In this document: one piece after another, positions 48,027 to 57,923 of the stretch
Layout: each line of letters begins with the position of its first letter
How positions within the stretch are numbered: position 1 is the stretch's first letter
Origin: Azonexus sp.
GTDB lineage: Bacteria; Pseudomonadota; Gammaproteobacteria; Burkholderiales; Rhodocyclaceae
Assembly: GCF_023150235.1 (NCBI RefSeq)
Contig: NZ_JAKLLH010000025.1
Coordinates: forward strand, 1-59,392
DNA: 59,392 nucleotides
Direction: 5' to 3'
Translations under genes and position numbers: made by a program
Notes under the pieces: model-generated
Seen by the model: only the letters and a program-made list of their open reading frames with translations
Databases searched by the model: none
What the model was told of the DNA's origin: nothing

Positions 48027-49127
48027 CTACCGGATTTCCCCCGGGATCACCGGCGTCGTGCAGCGTACATCGCCGCACTGCGCCCGATGGCGTAAAGCGT
48101 GATCGATCAGCACCAGGGCCAGCATGGCTTCGGCAATCGGGGTTGCCCGAATACCGACGCAGGGATCGTGACGACCATGCGTCGCAACCTCGATCGCCTG
48201 CCCCTGGCGATCGACCGAACGGCGCGGCTGGGCAATCGACGAGGTCGGCTTGATCGCCATATTGATGGTGATTTCCTGGCCGGTGGAAATACCCCCCAGA
48301 ACGCCGCCGGCATGGTTGCTGGCAAAGCCCTGCGGCGTCATCTCGTCGCCATGCTCGCTACCACGCTGGGCAACCGCGGCAAACCCGGCTCCGATTTCGA
48401 CACCCTTGACGGCGTTGATGCTCATCATCGCGTAAGCGATCTCGGCATCGAGGCGATCGAAGACCGGCTCCCCCCAACCCGGCGGAACACCGCGCGCGGT
48501 CACCGTGATCCTGGCCCCGACCGAATCGAGCGACTTGCGCAGCTCGTCCATATAGGCCTCCAGCTGCGGAACGATTGCCGCATTCGGAGCGAAGAAAGCG
48601 TTGCCGTCAATGTCTTCGGCAGCCACGAAGGGAATTTCAATCGGCCCCAGCGCACTCATCCAGCCGCGAATCTCGATCCCGTACCGCGCCTGCAGCCACT
48701 TGCGGGCAATCGCGCCGGCCGCTACGCGCACCGCCGTTTCGCGCGCCGACGAGCGACCGCCACCGCGATAATCGCGGAAACCATACTTTTGGGTATAGGT
48801 GTAGTCGGCATGCCCCGGACGGAAGGTCTCGGCGATATTTCCGTAGTCCTTGCTGCGCTGATCCTCGTTGCGAATCAGGAGCGCAATCGGCGTACCGGTG
48901 GTTTTACCTTCGAATACCCCGGAAAGGATTTCAACCGTATCCGGTTCGCGCCGCTGGGTAACGTGGCGCGAGGTGCCCGGCTTGCGCCGATCCAGTTCCA
49001 GCTGGATATCGGCCGCGTTCAGTTCCAGACCCGGCGGGCAACCGTCAACCACGCAGCCGATGCCCGGCCCATGCGATTCGCCGAAGGAGGTGACGGTAAA
49101 GAGCGTGCCAAAGGTATTGCCGGACAT
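48027..49127 (-). CDS. aroC: Chorismate synthase
   Basis: 366 aa. [19 protein letters not shown] near the start, [38 protein letters not shown] and the C-terminal [17 protein letters not shown] are all present. Converts EPSP to chorismate with reduced FMN, the last shared step of aromatic amino-acid synthesis. The 308-base gap to the radical SAM gene upstream holds two family palindromes. Confidence 0.97.
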   Translation of the reverse strand: MSGNTFGTLFTVTSFGESHGPGIGCVVDGCPPGLELNAADIQLELDRRKPGTSRHVTQRREPDTVEILSGVFEGKTTGTPIALLIRNEDQRSKDYGNIAETFRPGHADYTYTQKYGFRDYRGGGRSSARETAVRVAAGAIARKWLQARYGIEIRGWMSALGPIEIPFVAAEDIDGNAFFAPNAAIVPQLEAYMDELRKSLDSVGARITVTARGVPPGWGEPVFDRLDAEIAYAMMSINAVKGVEIGAGFAAVAQRGSEHGDEMTPQGFASNHAGGVLGGISTGQEITINMAIKPTSSIAQPRRSVDRQGQAIEVATHGRHDPCVGIRATPIAEAMLALVLIDHALRHRAQCGDVRCTTPVIPGEIR

Positions 49128-49243
49128 GATTGCAAGGCCTGAAAAGACAAAGCCGGAATTTTATCACGCCGCCCTGCCCGCCTTCCGGACACGCGTTGCG
49201 GCCGGAATCGCCGTCACGGCCGGGGCCGAATTTCGGCCGAATA

Positions 49244-49257
49244 CACGGTCGACCGTG
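49244..49257. repeat. CACGGTCGACCGTG palindrome, copy 4 (right half preserved)
   Basis: The core is intact and followed by AAAAAC, as on the right side of copies 1-3. The left flank (ATA) no longer pairs. Lies 117 bases upstream of aroC, between two divergent starts. Confidence 0.75.
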
Positions 49258-49358
49258 AAAAACGCCCATTTTCCCCGCCACCGGCAAGCCTTTTCTTTGA
49301 CCAGAGCGGGCCGAGGGGATCGCCGAAGCCGACCATCTCCCGAAAAAGCAGCTTTTTT

Positions 49359-49370
49359 ACGGTCGACCGT
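49359..49370. repeat. ACGGTCGACCGT palindrome, copy 5 (left half preserved)
   Basis: The 12-base core is preceded by TTTTTT, as on the left side of copies 1-3. The right flank has changed to GGTCAG. Together with copy 4 it forms an inverted pair about 100 bases apart, in the gap upstream of the radical SAM gene. Confidence 0.75.
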
Positions 49371-49435
49371 GGTCAGATCGCCATTTCTCCGGCATCTTTG
49401 CGTCCTCTTGAATCCAGTTTCGGGGATAACTGCCC

Positions 49436-50410
49436 ATGACCAGTTCCGCGCCACCCACCGCCCGCAGCCGCGACGAAATCCTGGCCTGCCTGCAAAACAC
49501 GCCACTGCGTATTGGCCAGATCGACGTCAATGGCAAATGCAACGCCAAATGCTGGTACTGCCCGGTGCGTTACGAGGGCAATCCGGCCGAGTTCGCAGTC
49601 CAGATGCCACTGGAAATGCTGGACGAGATTCTTGGCAAGCTGCGCTCTTCGCCCTTGATCCCGGCCGATTTCCGCTTTCTTTACACCTGCCATTACAACG
49701 AAGTCCTGCTCTACCGCCATTTTGCCGAATTACCCGGTGTTTTCCGCAAGCATGGTTTTGCCACCATGATCCTGTCGAACGGCACGCCGCTGACTCCGGA
49801 CAAAACCGACATCATCCTGGCCAACCAGGACGTGATCTGGGGCCTGGCCCTGAATATTCCGGCGCTCGAGGAAGGCGACTGGGCACGCAAAACCGGCTTT
49901 CCAGCCAGCATGCACCGCAAACTGCTGCGCAACCTCGACTACCTGCACGAGCACCGCGGCGCGACGATCCAGGTCAACTGCGCGACCAACGCCGCCAGCG
50001 TGCTCGGCGAAGGCATGAGCAACACCCGCGAAGAAGCGGAAGCCATCGCGGCGGCCTTTCGCCAGCGCTATCCGGCATTCAAGGTATCGCTGCAAACCTG
50101 GCTCAGCGACCGCGCCGGCAAGCTCGGCGAGCACGGCGCCATCTCACTGCAGCAGGATGCCCGGCGGGCGGTCATCGGCTGTTCGCACTCGGCCAACGAA
50201 GGCGGCCGGGTCTTTGGCTGGCTTCACATCAACGCTCGCGGCGAATTGTTCTTGTGCTGCGACGATTACGAAATGCGCTACCGCTTCGGTGATCTGACCC
50301 GGCAGGATTTTGCCGAGGCCTGGCTGGCACAGGAGCACATCGACGCCATCGAAGCCTCGCGCAAGGGCATCTGCCGCCACTGCCCCTTCCGTATCGAAGA
50401 GACGGACTGA
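49436..50410 (+). CDS. Radical SAM protein with SPASM-like C-terminal cysteines
   Basis: 324 aa. Cys35, Cys39 and Cys42 in GKCNAKCWYCPVRYEG bind the 4Fe-4S cluster that cleaves AdoMet. The C-terminal region has CCDDYEMRYRFGDL and GICRHCPF, giving extra cysteines like a short SPASM domain for auxiliary clusters. The family includes peptide-modifying and sugar-modifying enzymes; no precursor peptide gene was seen beside it, so function is open. Convergent with the EamA transporter (12-base gap). Confidence 0.85.
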   Translation: MTSSAPPTARSRDEILACLQNTPLRIGQIDVNGKCNAKCWYCPVRYEGNPAEFAVQMPLEMLDEILGKLRSSPLIPADFRFLYTCHYNEVLLYRHFAELPGVFRKHGFATMILSNGTPLTPDKTDIILANQDVIWGLALNIPALEEGDWARKTGFPASMHRKLLRNLDYLHEHRGATIQVNCATNAASVLGEGMSNTREEAEAIAAAFRQRYPAFKVSLQTWLSDRAGKLGEHGAISLQQDARRAVIGCSHSANEGGRVFGWLHINARGELFLCCDDYEMRYRFGDLTRQDFAEAWLAQEHIDAIEASRKGICRHCPFRIEETD

Positions 50411-50422
50411 GTCGTGCCGCGA

Positions 50423-51274
50423 CTAATCCTGCTCCACCGGGCTGGCGCGTGAAAAATGGGTGGCGGCGATGCCGGAAAGAACGATCAAACCAATGGCCAG
50501 CCAGGCAGCAAGATCCATCACCTCTCCCCAAAGCAGCATCCCGAAGAGGCTGGAAAAAATGACCGTGCTGTAGGCCAGCACGGCCGAGAACAAGGTTTTT
50601 CCCCGGGAGTAGGCGCGGGTCATGGCCAACTGGGCCGCCGTGGCAAAACTGGCGACACCGAGCAACAGCAGGCCGCTGTGCGGGTCGATGGGATGACGCT
50701 CGGAAAAGGCCAGCCAGACCGCGGCGCAGATCGAAGAAACCAGCGAGAAATAGAAGACGGTACGGGTCTCCGATTCGCCGCGCGCGCCGAGTTGCCGCAC
50801 GCTGTAATAGGCCATGCCGGCGACAACGCCGGAAGCCAGCCCGATCAAACCCGCCGGTAATTGTTCGGCATTCAGGGTCGGCTTGAGCAGCAAGCCAACG
50901 CCAACCAGCCCGACCGCCAAGGCACCCAGCATGCCGGTACGCAAGCGCAGCCCGGCCAAGGCCAGGTAGAGCGCGAGGAAGATCGCCGAGGTGTAGTTCA
51001 GCGTCACCGCCGTCGCCAGCGGCAGCAGCGTAATGGCATAGAAGTAGGAAAAGAGCGCGGTGAACCCGACCACACCCCGCGTGATCTGCCAACGCCAATG
51101 CGGCGTCTTGAGCGAGACGCCGCGCAGGCGAACCAGCCCGAACATCAGCAGTAGCGACAAGAAACTGCGCCAGAAAGTGATTTCGACCGCCGAATGCGTC
51201 GCCGACGCGAGCTTGACGCAGACGCCCATGCAGGCAAACAGGAAGCTGGCAACGATCATCCACAAGGATTGCAT
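50423..51274 (-). CDS. EamA/DMT-family membrane transporter
   Basis: 283 aa with ten hydrophobic segments and the internal duplication of the drug/metabolite transporter family. MQSLWMIVASFLFACMGVCV opens the first EamA unit, ITLLPLATAVTLNYTSAIF is the typical TM3-4 region and SVRQLGARGESETRTVFYFS starts the second half. Substrate unknown. It lies downstream of the Rieske gene on the same strand, but a terminator separates the two. Confidence 0.88.
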   Translation of the reverse strand: MQSLWMIVASFLFACMGVCVKLASATHSAVEITFWRSFLSLLLMFGLVRLRGVSLKTPHWRWQITRGVVGFTALFSYFYAITLLPLATAVTLNYTSAIFLALYLALAGLRLRTGMLGALAVGLVGVGLLLKPTLNAEQLPAGLIGLASGVVAGMAYYSVRQLGARGESETRTVFYFSLVSSICAAVWLAFSERHPIDPHSGLLLLGVASFATAAQLAMTRAYSRGKTLFSAVLAYSTVIFSSLFGMLLWGEVMDLAAWLAIGLIVLSGIAATHFSRASPVEQD

Positions 51275-51321
51275 AGGCGGCCGGTGATCCGAACGAAGGC
51301 GGAGTCGAAGCTAAGGATTTC

Positions 51322-51362
51322 CGCAAAAACAAAAGGGCGCCGGCTTTTTGCTGCCGACGCCC
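51322..51362 (-). terminator. Rho-independent terminator of the Rieske oxygenase gene
   Basis: Minus-strand stem GGGCGTCGGC / GCCGGCGCCC with loop AGCAAAAA, one mismatch, followed by TTTTGTTTTT. It lies 21 bases past the stop codon. Confidence 0.85.
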
Positions 51363-51382
51363 GGTTGACCGTGAAAGAGCGC

Positions 51383-52516
51383 TTAACGCGCCTCGATCGC
51401 CGACTGCATGACCCGGCGGTAGAACTCGTGGAAGTGCCGCATGCCGTCTTCCATCGGGCTCTGGTACGGGCCGACCTCGCTCCGGCCTTCGGCCAACAAG
51501 GCTTTGCGGCCACGATCCATGCGTTCGCCAATCTCATCGTCCTCGATCGCGGTTTCCATGTAGGCGGCGCGTTCGGCCTCGATGAATTCGCGCTCGAAAT
51601 CGACGATTTCCTCGGGGTAGTAGAACTCGACGACGTTCATCGTCTTGTGCGGCCCTTGCGGCATCAGCGTGGACACCACCAGCACGTGCGGATACCACTC
51701 GACCATGATGTTGGGGTAATAGGTCAGCCAGATCGCGCCCTGCGGCGGCGTCTCGCCCCGATCGCCGTAATACTCGCGGACGACCTTCTGCCACTTGTCG
51801 TAGACCGCCGAACCGGATTTCATCAGCGAGGTGATGCCGACCTTCTGCACCGAGTACCACTCGCCGAACTGCCAGGTCAGGTCGTCGCAGGTGACGAAAT
51901 TGCCGAGACCGGGGTGGTAGGGCGCGACGTGGTAATCCTCGAGGTAGACCTCGATGAAGGTCTTCCAGTTGTAATTGCACTCGTGCATCTCAACATGGTC
52001 GAGCTTGTAGCCCGAGAAATCGAAATCGCGGGCGACGTGCATCCCGCCCAGGTCGCCGTTGGCCGAGCGCGGGCCCTTGAAAAGCAGGCCGTTCCAGTTC
52101 TCCAGCTTGACCTTGTCGAGGTTCAGGCAGGGGTTCTGCGGGAAGTGCGGCGCCCCGATCAACTGGCCACCCTGATCGTAGGTCCAGCGGTGAATCGGGC
52201 AGACCACCGGCCCTTCGAGCGTGCCGCTGCCTTGCAGCATGATCGCCTGGCGGTGGCGGCAGACGTTGGACATCTGCCAGATCCCGGCGTTGGGGCCGAT
52301 CTCGCCGCCGTTGAGCAGCATCTGGCCGTGGTCCTTCCACTCCAGGGAGCGGTAATTACCCGCCTCGGGCACCATCAGCTGATGACCGACATAGCCGGGG
52401 CCAGCGGCAAACATGAGCTTTTTCTCCAGCTCATGGATTTTCTCATCAAAGTACCAGTCCACCGGCAGCTGGGAAACTGCGGGGGCCACACGGAACATCG
52501 TGGCGACATCGGACAT
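51383..52516 (-). CDS. Rieske non-heme iron oxygenase, alpha-subunit type
   Basis: 377 aa. The Rieske 2Fe-2S ligands are Cys86/His88 in CRHRQ and Cys106/His109 in CPIHRW. The mononuclear iron site is in EDYHVAPYHPGLG (His196, His201), with the bridging acidic pair just before it. Resembles ring-hydroxylating and choline monooxygenase-type oxygenases, but the substrate is unknown and no reductase or ferredoxin gene is nearby. Divergent from xseB-ispA-dxs-folE2 with 118 bases between starts. From recollection this neighbourhood recurs in betaproteobacteria, which would hint at a housekeeping role. Confidence 0.88.
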   Translation of the reverse strand: MSDVATMFRVAPAVSQLPVDWYFDEKIHELEKKLMFAAGPGYVGHQLMVPEAGNYRSLEWKDHGQMLLNGGEIGPNAGIWQMSNVCRHRQAIMLQGSGTLEGPVVCPIHRWTYDQGGQLIGAPHFPQNPCLNLDKVKLENWNGLLFKGPRSANGDLGGMHVARDFDFSGYKLDHVEMHECNYNWKTFIEVYLEDYHVAPYHPGLGNFVTCDDLTWQFGEWYSVQKVGITSLMKSGSAVYDKWQKVVREYYGDRGETPPQGAIWLTYYPNIMVEWYPHVLVVSTLMPQGPHKTMNVVEFYYPEEIVDFEREFIEAERAAYMETAIEDDEIGERMDRGRKALLAEGRSEVGPYQSPMEDGMRHFHEFYRRVMQSAIEAR

Positions 52517-52634
52517 CTCAAGCCTCCGGCCAGGTAGTGAATTTCAGGGGGAAGGCGGGATTCTACCTGCCCCCGCATTTGACCAGAAGCCCCTTGATGG
52601 AGTATTTTGGCGCGTTTTGTCACCCCCCGTTGAC

Positions 52635-52874
52635 ATGAATCAATCCCCGATTGCCGACCTGAAATTCGAGGCCGCGCTGGCCGAACTTGAAGGCATCGTA
52701 CGCAGCATGGAGAACGGCCAGCTCGAACTGGATGCCGCCATTGCCGCTTACAGCCGCGGCAGGATGCTGATGCAGCACTGCGCAGCCCAACTGGATGCTG
52801 CCGATGAGCAGATCCGTATTCTGGAAAATGGCGAATTACGCGCCGTCGACCGTAGCACGCTGGAGAATTCGTGA
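52635..52874 (+). CDS. xseB: Exodeoxyribonuclease VII small subunit
   Basis: 79 aa, normal length. [20 protein letters not shown] and [18 protein letters not shown] are the family pattern (a helical bundle that binds XseA). Nuclease for single-stranded DNA in repair and recombination. First in a plus-strand run with ispA and dxs, its stop overlapping the ispA GTG start. xseA is not in the window. Confidence 0.92.
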   Translation: MNQSPIADLKFEAALAELEGIVRSMENGQLELDAAIAAYSRGRMLMQHCAAQLDAADEQIRILENGELRAVDRSTLENS

Positions 52875-53797
52875 ATCTCGCATCCCGGACCGCCGCCGCC
52901 CTCACGGCCACCGCCAGTTTTACCGACTGGATGACGGCAACGCAGCAGCGTGTCGAGCAAGCCCTGAGCAGGCAACTACCCGCTGCTGGCCATATCCCCA
53001 CCCGCCTGCACGCAGCGATGCGCTATGCCACACTCGGTGGCGGCAAACGGGTCCGGCCGCTGCTGGTCTTTGCCGCCGGCGAACTATCCGGCGCCCCGGT
53101 CGAGCGCCTGGAAGTCGCCGCCTGCGCGGTCGAGATGATCCACGTTTATTCGCTGGTGCACGACGACCTGCCGTGCATGGACGACGACGTGCTGCGTCGC
53201 GGCCGCCCGACCTGCCACGTCGAATACGACGAGCCGACCGCGCTGCTGGTCGGCGACAGCCTGCAAACCCGGGCTTTCGAGATCCTCGCCAGCGAAGCCC
53301 TCGGCGACCCTGCCCGACAGCTGAAAATGCTCGCCCAGCTGGCCCACGCCAGCGGCTCTTGCGGCATGGCCGGCGGCCAGGCGATCGACCTCGCCTCGGT
53401 CGGCAAGCCGCTCGAACAGGCCGAACTCGAACTAATGCACGCGCTCAAGACCGGCGCCCTGATCCGCGCCGCCGTGCTCCTCGGCGCACTGGCCGGCAAC
53501 CCGCTCGACGCCGAGGCCGAACGCCAGCTCGACCGCTTCGCCAAGCGAGCCGGCCTGCTCTTCCAGGTCGTCGACGACATTCTCGACTGCACCGCCAGCA
53601 CCGCCACGCTGGGCAAGACCGCCGGCAAGGACGAAGCCGCCGACAAACCGACCTACGTCGCCCTGCTCGGCCTCGAACGTGCCCGCGCCTACGCCGAAGA
53701 ACTGCGAACCGATGCCCTCGCTGCGCTGTCAGTGTTCGGCGAGCGCGCCAGCCGCCTGATCCAGCTGGCCGATTTCATCTGCCACCGGCAATTCTGA
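52871..53797 (+). CDS. ispA: Farnesyl diphosphate synthase (geranyltranstransferase)
   Basis: 308 aa from a GTG overlapping the xseB stop. First Asp-rich motif [12 protein letters not shown], second [12 protein letters not shown], plus [16 protein letters not shown] at the N-terminus. Condenses IPP with DMAPP/GPP to FPP for quinone side chains, undecaprenol and hopanoids. The end lies two bases before the dxs start, so translation is probably coupled. Confidence 0.95.
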   Translation: MNLASRTAAALTATASFTDWMTATQQRVEQALSRQLPAAGHIPTRLHAAMRYATLGGGKRVRPLLVFAAGELSGAPVERLEVAACAVEMIHVYSLVHDDLPCMDDDVLRRGRPTCHVEYDEPTALLVGDSLQTRAFEILASEALGDPARQLKMLAQLAHASGSCGMAGGQAIDLASVGKPLEQAELELMHALKTGALIRAAVLLGALAGNPLDAEAERQLDRFAKRAGLLFQVVDDILDCTASTATLGKTAGKDEAADKPTYVALLGLERARAYAEELRTDALAALSVFGERASRLIQLADFICHRQF

Positions 53798-53799
53798 AC

Positions 53800-55680
53800 A
53801 TGACCGCTGCCTCGACCTTTCCGCTGCTGGACCGCATTGCCTCGCCGGCCGATCTCCGCCGCCTGGAACGCAAGCAACTGCGGACGCTTGCCGACGAGTT
53901 GCGGCAATTCCTGATCGAATCGGTCGCCCAGACCGGCGGCCACCTCTCGTCCAACCTCGGTACGGTCGAGCTGACCCTGGCGCTGCACCGCGTCTTCAAC
54001 ACCCCCGATGATCGGCTGGTCTGGGACGTCGGCCACCAGTGCTATCCGCACAAGATACTCACCGGCCGCCGCGAAGGCATGGGCCGGCTACGCATGCGGC
54101 ACGGCCTGGCCGGCTTTCCCAAGCGCAGCGAGAGCGAGTACGACACCTTCGGCGTCGGCCACTCCTCGACCTCGATCTCGGCGGCGCTGGGCATGGCCCT
54201 GGCCGCCAAGCAGCAAGGCATTCCACGACAAGTGGTGGCGATCATCGGCGACGGCGCGATGTCGGCTGGTCAGGCCTTCGAGGCGCTCAACAACGCCGGC
54301 GTCGCCGACGCCGACATGCTGGTCATCCTCAACGACAACGAGATGTCGATCTCGCCGCCAGTCGGCGCACTGAACAACATCCTCACCCGCCTGACCTCGA
54401 GCAAGACTTTCAACGCCGCGCGCGAAGCCGGTCGCCACATGCTCGGCTTTGCCCCGCCGCTGCTCGAACTCGCCCGCCGCGCCGAAGAGCACGTCAAGGG
54501 CATGATCGCGCCGGGGACGCTGTTCGAGGAGTTCGGCTTCCATTATTACGGCCCGATTGACGGCCACGACCTCGATGCGCTGATCCCGACCCTGGAAAAC
54601 CTGAAGCAGATCAAGGGCCCCAAGTTCCTCCACGTGATCACCAAGAAGGGCCAGGGCTACAAGCTGGCCGAAGCCGACCCGATTCTCTACCACGGGGTCA
54701 GCAAATTCTCGGCCGACGAAGGGATCGCCTCGGGCAGCGGCAAGAGTGGCGGCAAGCTCAGCTACACCCAGGTCTTCGGCGACTGGTTGTGCGACATGGC
54801 GCGCGCCGATGCCCGCCTGGTCGGGATCACCCCGGCGATGCGCGAAGGCTCGGGCATGGTCCGTTTCGCCAGCGAACAGCCGGCGCGCTACTTCGACGTC
54901 GGGATCGCCGAACAGCACGCCGTGACCTTCGCCGCCGGCATGGCCTGCGAAGGCCTCAAGCCGGTGGTCGCGATCTACTCGACCTTCCTCCAGCGCGGCT
55001 ACGACCAACTGGTGCACGACGTCGCGCTACAGGATTTACCGGTGCTTTTCGCGGTCGACCGTGGCGGCCTGGTCGGTGCCGATGGTCCGACCCACCACGG
55101 CACTTTCGATCTCTCGTTCGCCACCTGCATCCCCAACCTGGCAGTGCTGACCCCGGCGGACGAGGCCGAGTGCCGCGCGCTGCTGACCACCGCCTTCCGT
55201 CACGACGGCCCGACCCTGGTCCGCTACCCGCGCGGCAGCGGCCTCGGCACCGTTCCCGGCAGCGACCTCGACACCCTGCCCTTCGGCAAGGGCGAAATCC
55301 GCCGCCACGGCGAGCAGGTCGCCCTGCTCGCCTTCGGCAGCCTGCTCGGCGCCGCACTCGGGGCCGGCGACGAGTTGAACGCGACGGTCGCCAACATGCG
55401 CTTCGTCAAGCCGCTCGACGCCGACCTGGTCGCCGCACTCGCCGGGAACCATTCCTTACTGGTCACGCTCGAAGAGAACGCCGTGATCGGCGGCGCCGGC
55501 TCGGAAGTCGAGCGCGTGCTGGCCGAACGCGGCCTGTCCGTGCCGGTGCTGCGCCTGGGCCTGCCCGACCGCTTCATCGACCACGGCGAACAAGGCCAGC
55601 TCCTCGCCGAACTCGGCCTCGACAAAGCAGGCATCGTCCGCGCCATCCAGGCCCGGATCGCGGCCGACAACAGACAATAA
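53800..55680 (+). CDS. dxs: 1-deoxy-D-xylulose-5-phosphate synthase
   Basis: 626 aa. Thiamine-diphosphate site: [20 protein letters not shown] and [33 protein letters not shown] early on, and in the C-terminal half [18 protein letters not shown] (catalytic Glu) and [18 protein letters not shown]. First step of the MEP pathway from pyruvate and glyceraldehyde 3-phosphate; shares a pathway with ispH at 29732. It lies directly after ispA. Confidence 0.97.
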   Translation: MTAASTFPLLDRIASPADLRRLERKQLRTLADELRQFLIESVAQTGGHLSSNLGTVELTLALHRVFNTPDDRLVWDVGHQCYPHKILTGRREGMGRLRMRHGLAGFPKRSESEYDTFGVGHSSTSISAALGMALAAKQQGIPRQVVAIIGDGAMSAGQAFEALNNAGVADADMLVILNDNEMSISPPVGALNNILTRLTSSKTFNAAREAGRHMLGFAPPLLELARRAEEHVKGMIAPGTLFEEFGFHYYGPIDGHDLDALIPTLENLKQIKGPKFLHVITKKGQGYKLAEADPILYHGVSKFSADEGIASGSGKSGGKLSYTQVFGDWLCDMARADARLVGITPAMREGSGMVRFASEQPARYFDVGIAEQHAVTFAAGMACEGLKPVVAIYSTFLQRGYDQLVHDVALQDLPVLFAVDRGGLVGADGPTHHGTFDLSFATCIPNLAVLTPADEAECRALLTTAFRHDGPTLVRYPRGSGLGTVPGSDLDTLPFGKGEIRRHGEQVALLAFGSLLGAALGAGDELNATVANMRFVKPLDADLVAALAGNHSLLVTLEENAVIGGAGSEVERVLAERGLSVPVLRLGLPDRFIDHGEQGQLLAELGLDKAGIVRAIQARIAADNRQ

Positions 55681-55706
55681 CCCTTACCCCAACAGAACAG
55701 CCCACC

Positions 55707-56507
55707 ATGAGCACCCCGAACACCGTCATCCCCGACGTGCAGAACCTGGCCGACACCCGCCAGATTGCGATCAACAAGGTCGGGATCAAGTCGATCCGCC
55801 ACCCGATCAAGGTCCAGGACAAGTCCGGCGGCATCCAGCACACCATCGCCATGTTCAACATGTACGTCAGCCTGCCGCACAATTTCAAAGGCACGCACAT
55901 GTCCCGCTTCGTCGAGATCCTCAACAGCCACGAACGCGAAATCTCGGTCGAGAACTTCCCGGCGATGCTGCGCGACATGGTTGAAAAGCTCGAGGCCGAA
56001 AGCGGCCACATCGAGATGAGCTTCCCCTATTTCATCAACAAGGCGGCCCCGGTTTCCGGCGTGCAGAGCCTGATGGATTACGACGTGACCTTCATCGGCG
56101 AAATCTGCGGCGGCGAAATCCGCTTCTCGCTCAAGGTCGTGGTCCCGGTCACCAGCCTTTGCCCCTGCTCGAAGAAAATCTCCGAATACGGCGCCCACAA
56201 CCAGCGCTCGCACGTCACCGTCACCGCCCGCACCCGCGGCTTCCTGTGGATCGAGGAACTGGTCCAGCTGGTCGAAAGCGAAGCCTCGTGCGAACTGTGG
56301 GGCCTGCTCAAGCGCCCGGACGAGAAATACGTCACCGAACGCGCCTACGACAACCCCAAGTTCGTCGAAGACATGGTCCGTGACGTCGCCGCCCGCCTCA
56401 ACGCCGAAACCCGGATCGACGCCTACATCGTCGAATCCGAGAATTTCGAGTCGATCCACAATCACTCGGCCTACGCGCTGATCGAGAAGGACAAGACGCG
56501 CGGCTGA
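55707..56507 (+). CDS. folE2: GTP cyclohydrolase FolE2 (type IB)
   Basis: 266 aa. The active-site strand [20 protein letters not shown] holds the catalytic and metal-binding Cys, and [19 protein letters not shown] and the C-terminal [15 protein letters not shown] fit the COG1469 family. Makes dihydroneopterin triphosphate from GTP for folate and, in some bacteria, queuosine synthesis (queG is at 37523). FolE2 works with metals other than zinc, so it serves in place of or beside FolE1. 26 bases after dxs. Confidence 0.95.
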   Translation: MSTPNTVIPDVQNLADTRQIAINKVGIKSIRHPIKVQDKSGGIQHTIAMFNMYVSLPHNFKGTHMSRFVEILNSHEREISVENFPAMLRDMVEKLEAESGHIEMSFPYFINKAAPVSGVQSLMDYDVTFIGEICGGEIRFSLKVVVPVTSLCPCSKKISEYGAHNQRSHVTVTARTRGFLWIEELVQLVESEASCELWGLLKRPDEKYVTERAYDNPKFVEDMVRDVAARLNAETRIDAYIVESENFESIHNHSAYALIEKDKTRG

Positions 56508-56555
56508 GCCTGACCGGCGCCGATCAAGCACACGACGCCGATTCACCGCAATAAA

Positions 56556-56591
56556 AACGGCAGCGCCCCCGTGCGGGTGGTCGCTGCCGTT
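56556..56591. terminator. Hairpin terminator between folE2 and bamC
   Basis: AACGGCAGCG pairs with CGCTGCCGTT across a 16-base loop. On the minus strand it is followed by TTTTTATT, a good terminator for the dapA-bamC transcripts; on the plus strand the tail is only moderately T-rich. Confidence 0.7.
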
Positions 56592-56621
56592 GTGTGTACC
56601 ACTACGTTGTGTGTACCACTA
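56589..56621. repeat. Direct repeat, two 16-bp copies GTTGTGTGTACCACTA
   Basis: Two identical copies in tandem, 17 bases apart, just after the folE2/bamC hairpin. No gene overlaps. Function unknown. Confidence 0.8.
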
Positions 56622-56785
56622 TCGATTACCCTGAAAATCTTGCTTCAGACGCAGGTTCTTCGACAAACCAAACGCAAATCTTTCGAGAACTCGCCGGTGC
56701 TCTGCCGAAACAGGCACCGGACACACAAAAACCACGAAAAAACCCGCGCCATTGGCGTCAAGACTGCTTTTTCCAGGATGCCGCG

Positions 56786-57910
56786 TTATTGCAGTTGTTG
56801 CTGCAACAGTCCGAGAATACGACGTGCCGTTTCCGAGCGATCGGCACCTCCTTCGCTCGACAATACCTGTACGACACTCCCGGCGCCGCCATCCTGTACA
56901 TGAATGCGGTATTGCGTACGATCTCCAGCCAGAGGTTCGCGGTTTTTCCAGAATGCCAAAGTGGAAAGGAATCCCTCGGATTTCTTGTTCATGCCAGCCT
57001 CGGGGTCAACATAGCGGACAAAATACAAGCCGCGAGAGCGATCCCTGTCTTCAACAGTAAAGCCGATCCGATCCAGGGCAAGGCCGACCCGACGCCAGGC
57101 GCGGTCAAAGCGCTCACTGACTTCCAGCGTGCCGCTGCCGTCCGCACCCGCCAGGCGGGCACGTGGCTCCGCCTTGCCCGCGGCAAGGCTGGCTTCTGCC
57201 CGCTTTTCCTCGGTACCGAGACGTACCATCAGCCGACGCAACATCTCGGCCTCCAGTTCGGCATCGGGAGAACGCGGTTGCCAGCGAGTCTCATCCTTGG
57301 CCGATGAGGTATAAACTTCTTCCATGCCACGATGGCTGATGAAAACATCGGTGGTCCCAGGCTCACTCCCCGGCTCGAAACGGGTACGGAATTTGTCGCG
57401 CTCCCCGGTCGAATAGAGGGAATCGAGAATCCTGCCCAAGGTGTTTCGAAGAATATCGTCCTGAATTTTGGCCCGGTTCTCGGCCCAGTCAGTTTCCATC
57501 ACGCCGGCCTCCGGACGCTCCAGGGCGACAATAAAACCGGTTTCCAGCCAGAAATCCTTGACGGTATCCCACAACTTATCGGCAGGCACGCCAACCACCA
57601 GCCAGCGCTGGTTGCCGGAACGCTCGACCCGCACTTTATCTACCTGAGGCAGAACCGCCGTATTCCGGGTCTGCACCTGCGGCGAGCGATCGGCCGAATA
57701 AGCCGAAAAAGTGGCGCTCCCTTTGCCCGCCACATCCGGCACCAGGAAACGATCTTCCTTGGCCAATTGCGACAAATCGGGAGGAATCTCCAGCGATGGA
57801 GCCTTCCCGGCCGATTTGTATTCGATTTTCTTCGACTCGGGCAACATGCTGCAAGCAGCCAGCGAAAGCGCCAGCACCGACAGTGCTACCCCGGAGATAC
57901 GAGATTTCAT
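56786..57910 (-). CDS. bamC: Outer membrane assembly lipoprotein BamC
   Basis: 374 aa from the ATG at 57910 with AAGGAA upstream. Signal peptide with lipobox LSLAAC. The unstructured N-terminal part includes KSAGKAPSLEIPPDLSQL, the conserved region that binds BamD. Two helix-grip domains follow: PADKLWDTVKDFWLETGF for the first, [20 protein letters not shown] for the second. Helps fold outer-membrane beta-barrels with BamA/BamD. 13 bases after dapA, as in many gammaproteobacteria and betaproteobacteria. Confidence 0.93.
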   Translation of the reverse strand: MKSRISGVALSVLALSLAACSMLPESKKIEYKSAGKAPSLEIPPDLSQLAKEDRFLVPDVAGKGSATFSAYSADRSPQVQTRNTAVLPQVDKVRVERSGNQRWLVVGVPADKLWDTVKDFWLETGFIVALERPEAGVMETDWAENRAKIQDDILRNTLGRILDSLYSTGERDKFRTRFEPGSEPGTTDVFISHRGMEEVYTSSAKDETRWQPRSPDAELEAEMLRRLMVRLGTEEKRAEASLAAGKAEPRARLAGADGSGTLEVSERFDRAWRRVGLALDRIGFTVEDRDRSRGLYFVRYVDPEAGMNKKSEGFLSTLAFWKNREPLAGDRTQYRIHVQDGGAGSVVQVLSSEGGADRSETARRILGLLQQQLQ

Positions 57911-57923
57911 CAACTATTCCTTC

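Noticed and set aside
55045-55060. GCGGTCGACCGT inside dxs as a sixth family palindrome
   Set aside because: It is coding sequence (VDRGG motif) with one core mismatch, and the flanks do not pair.
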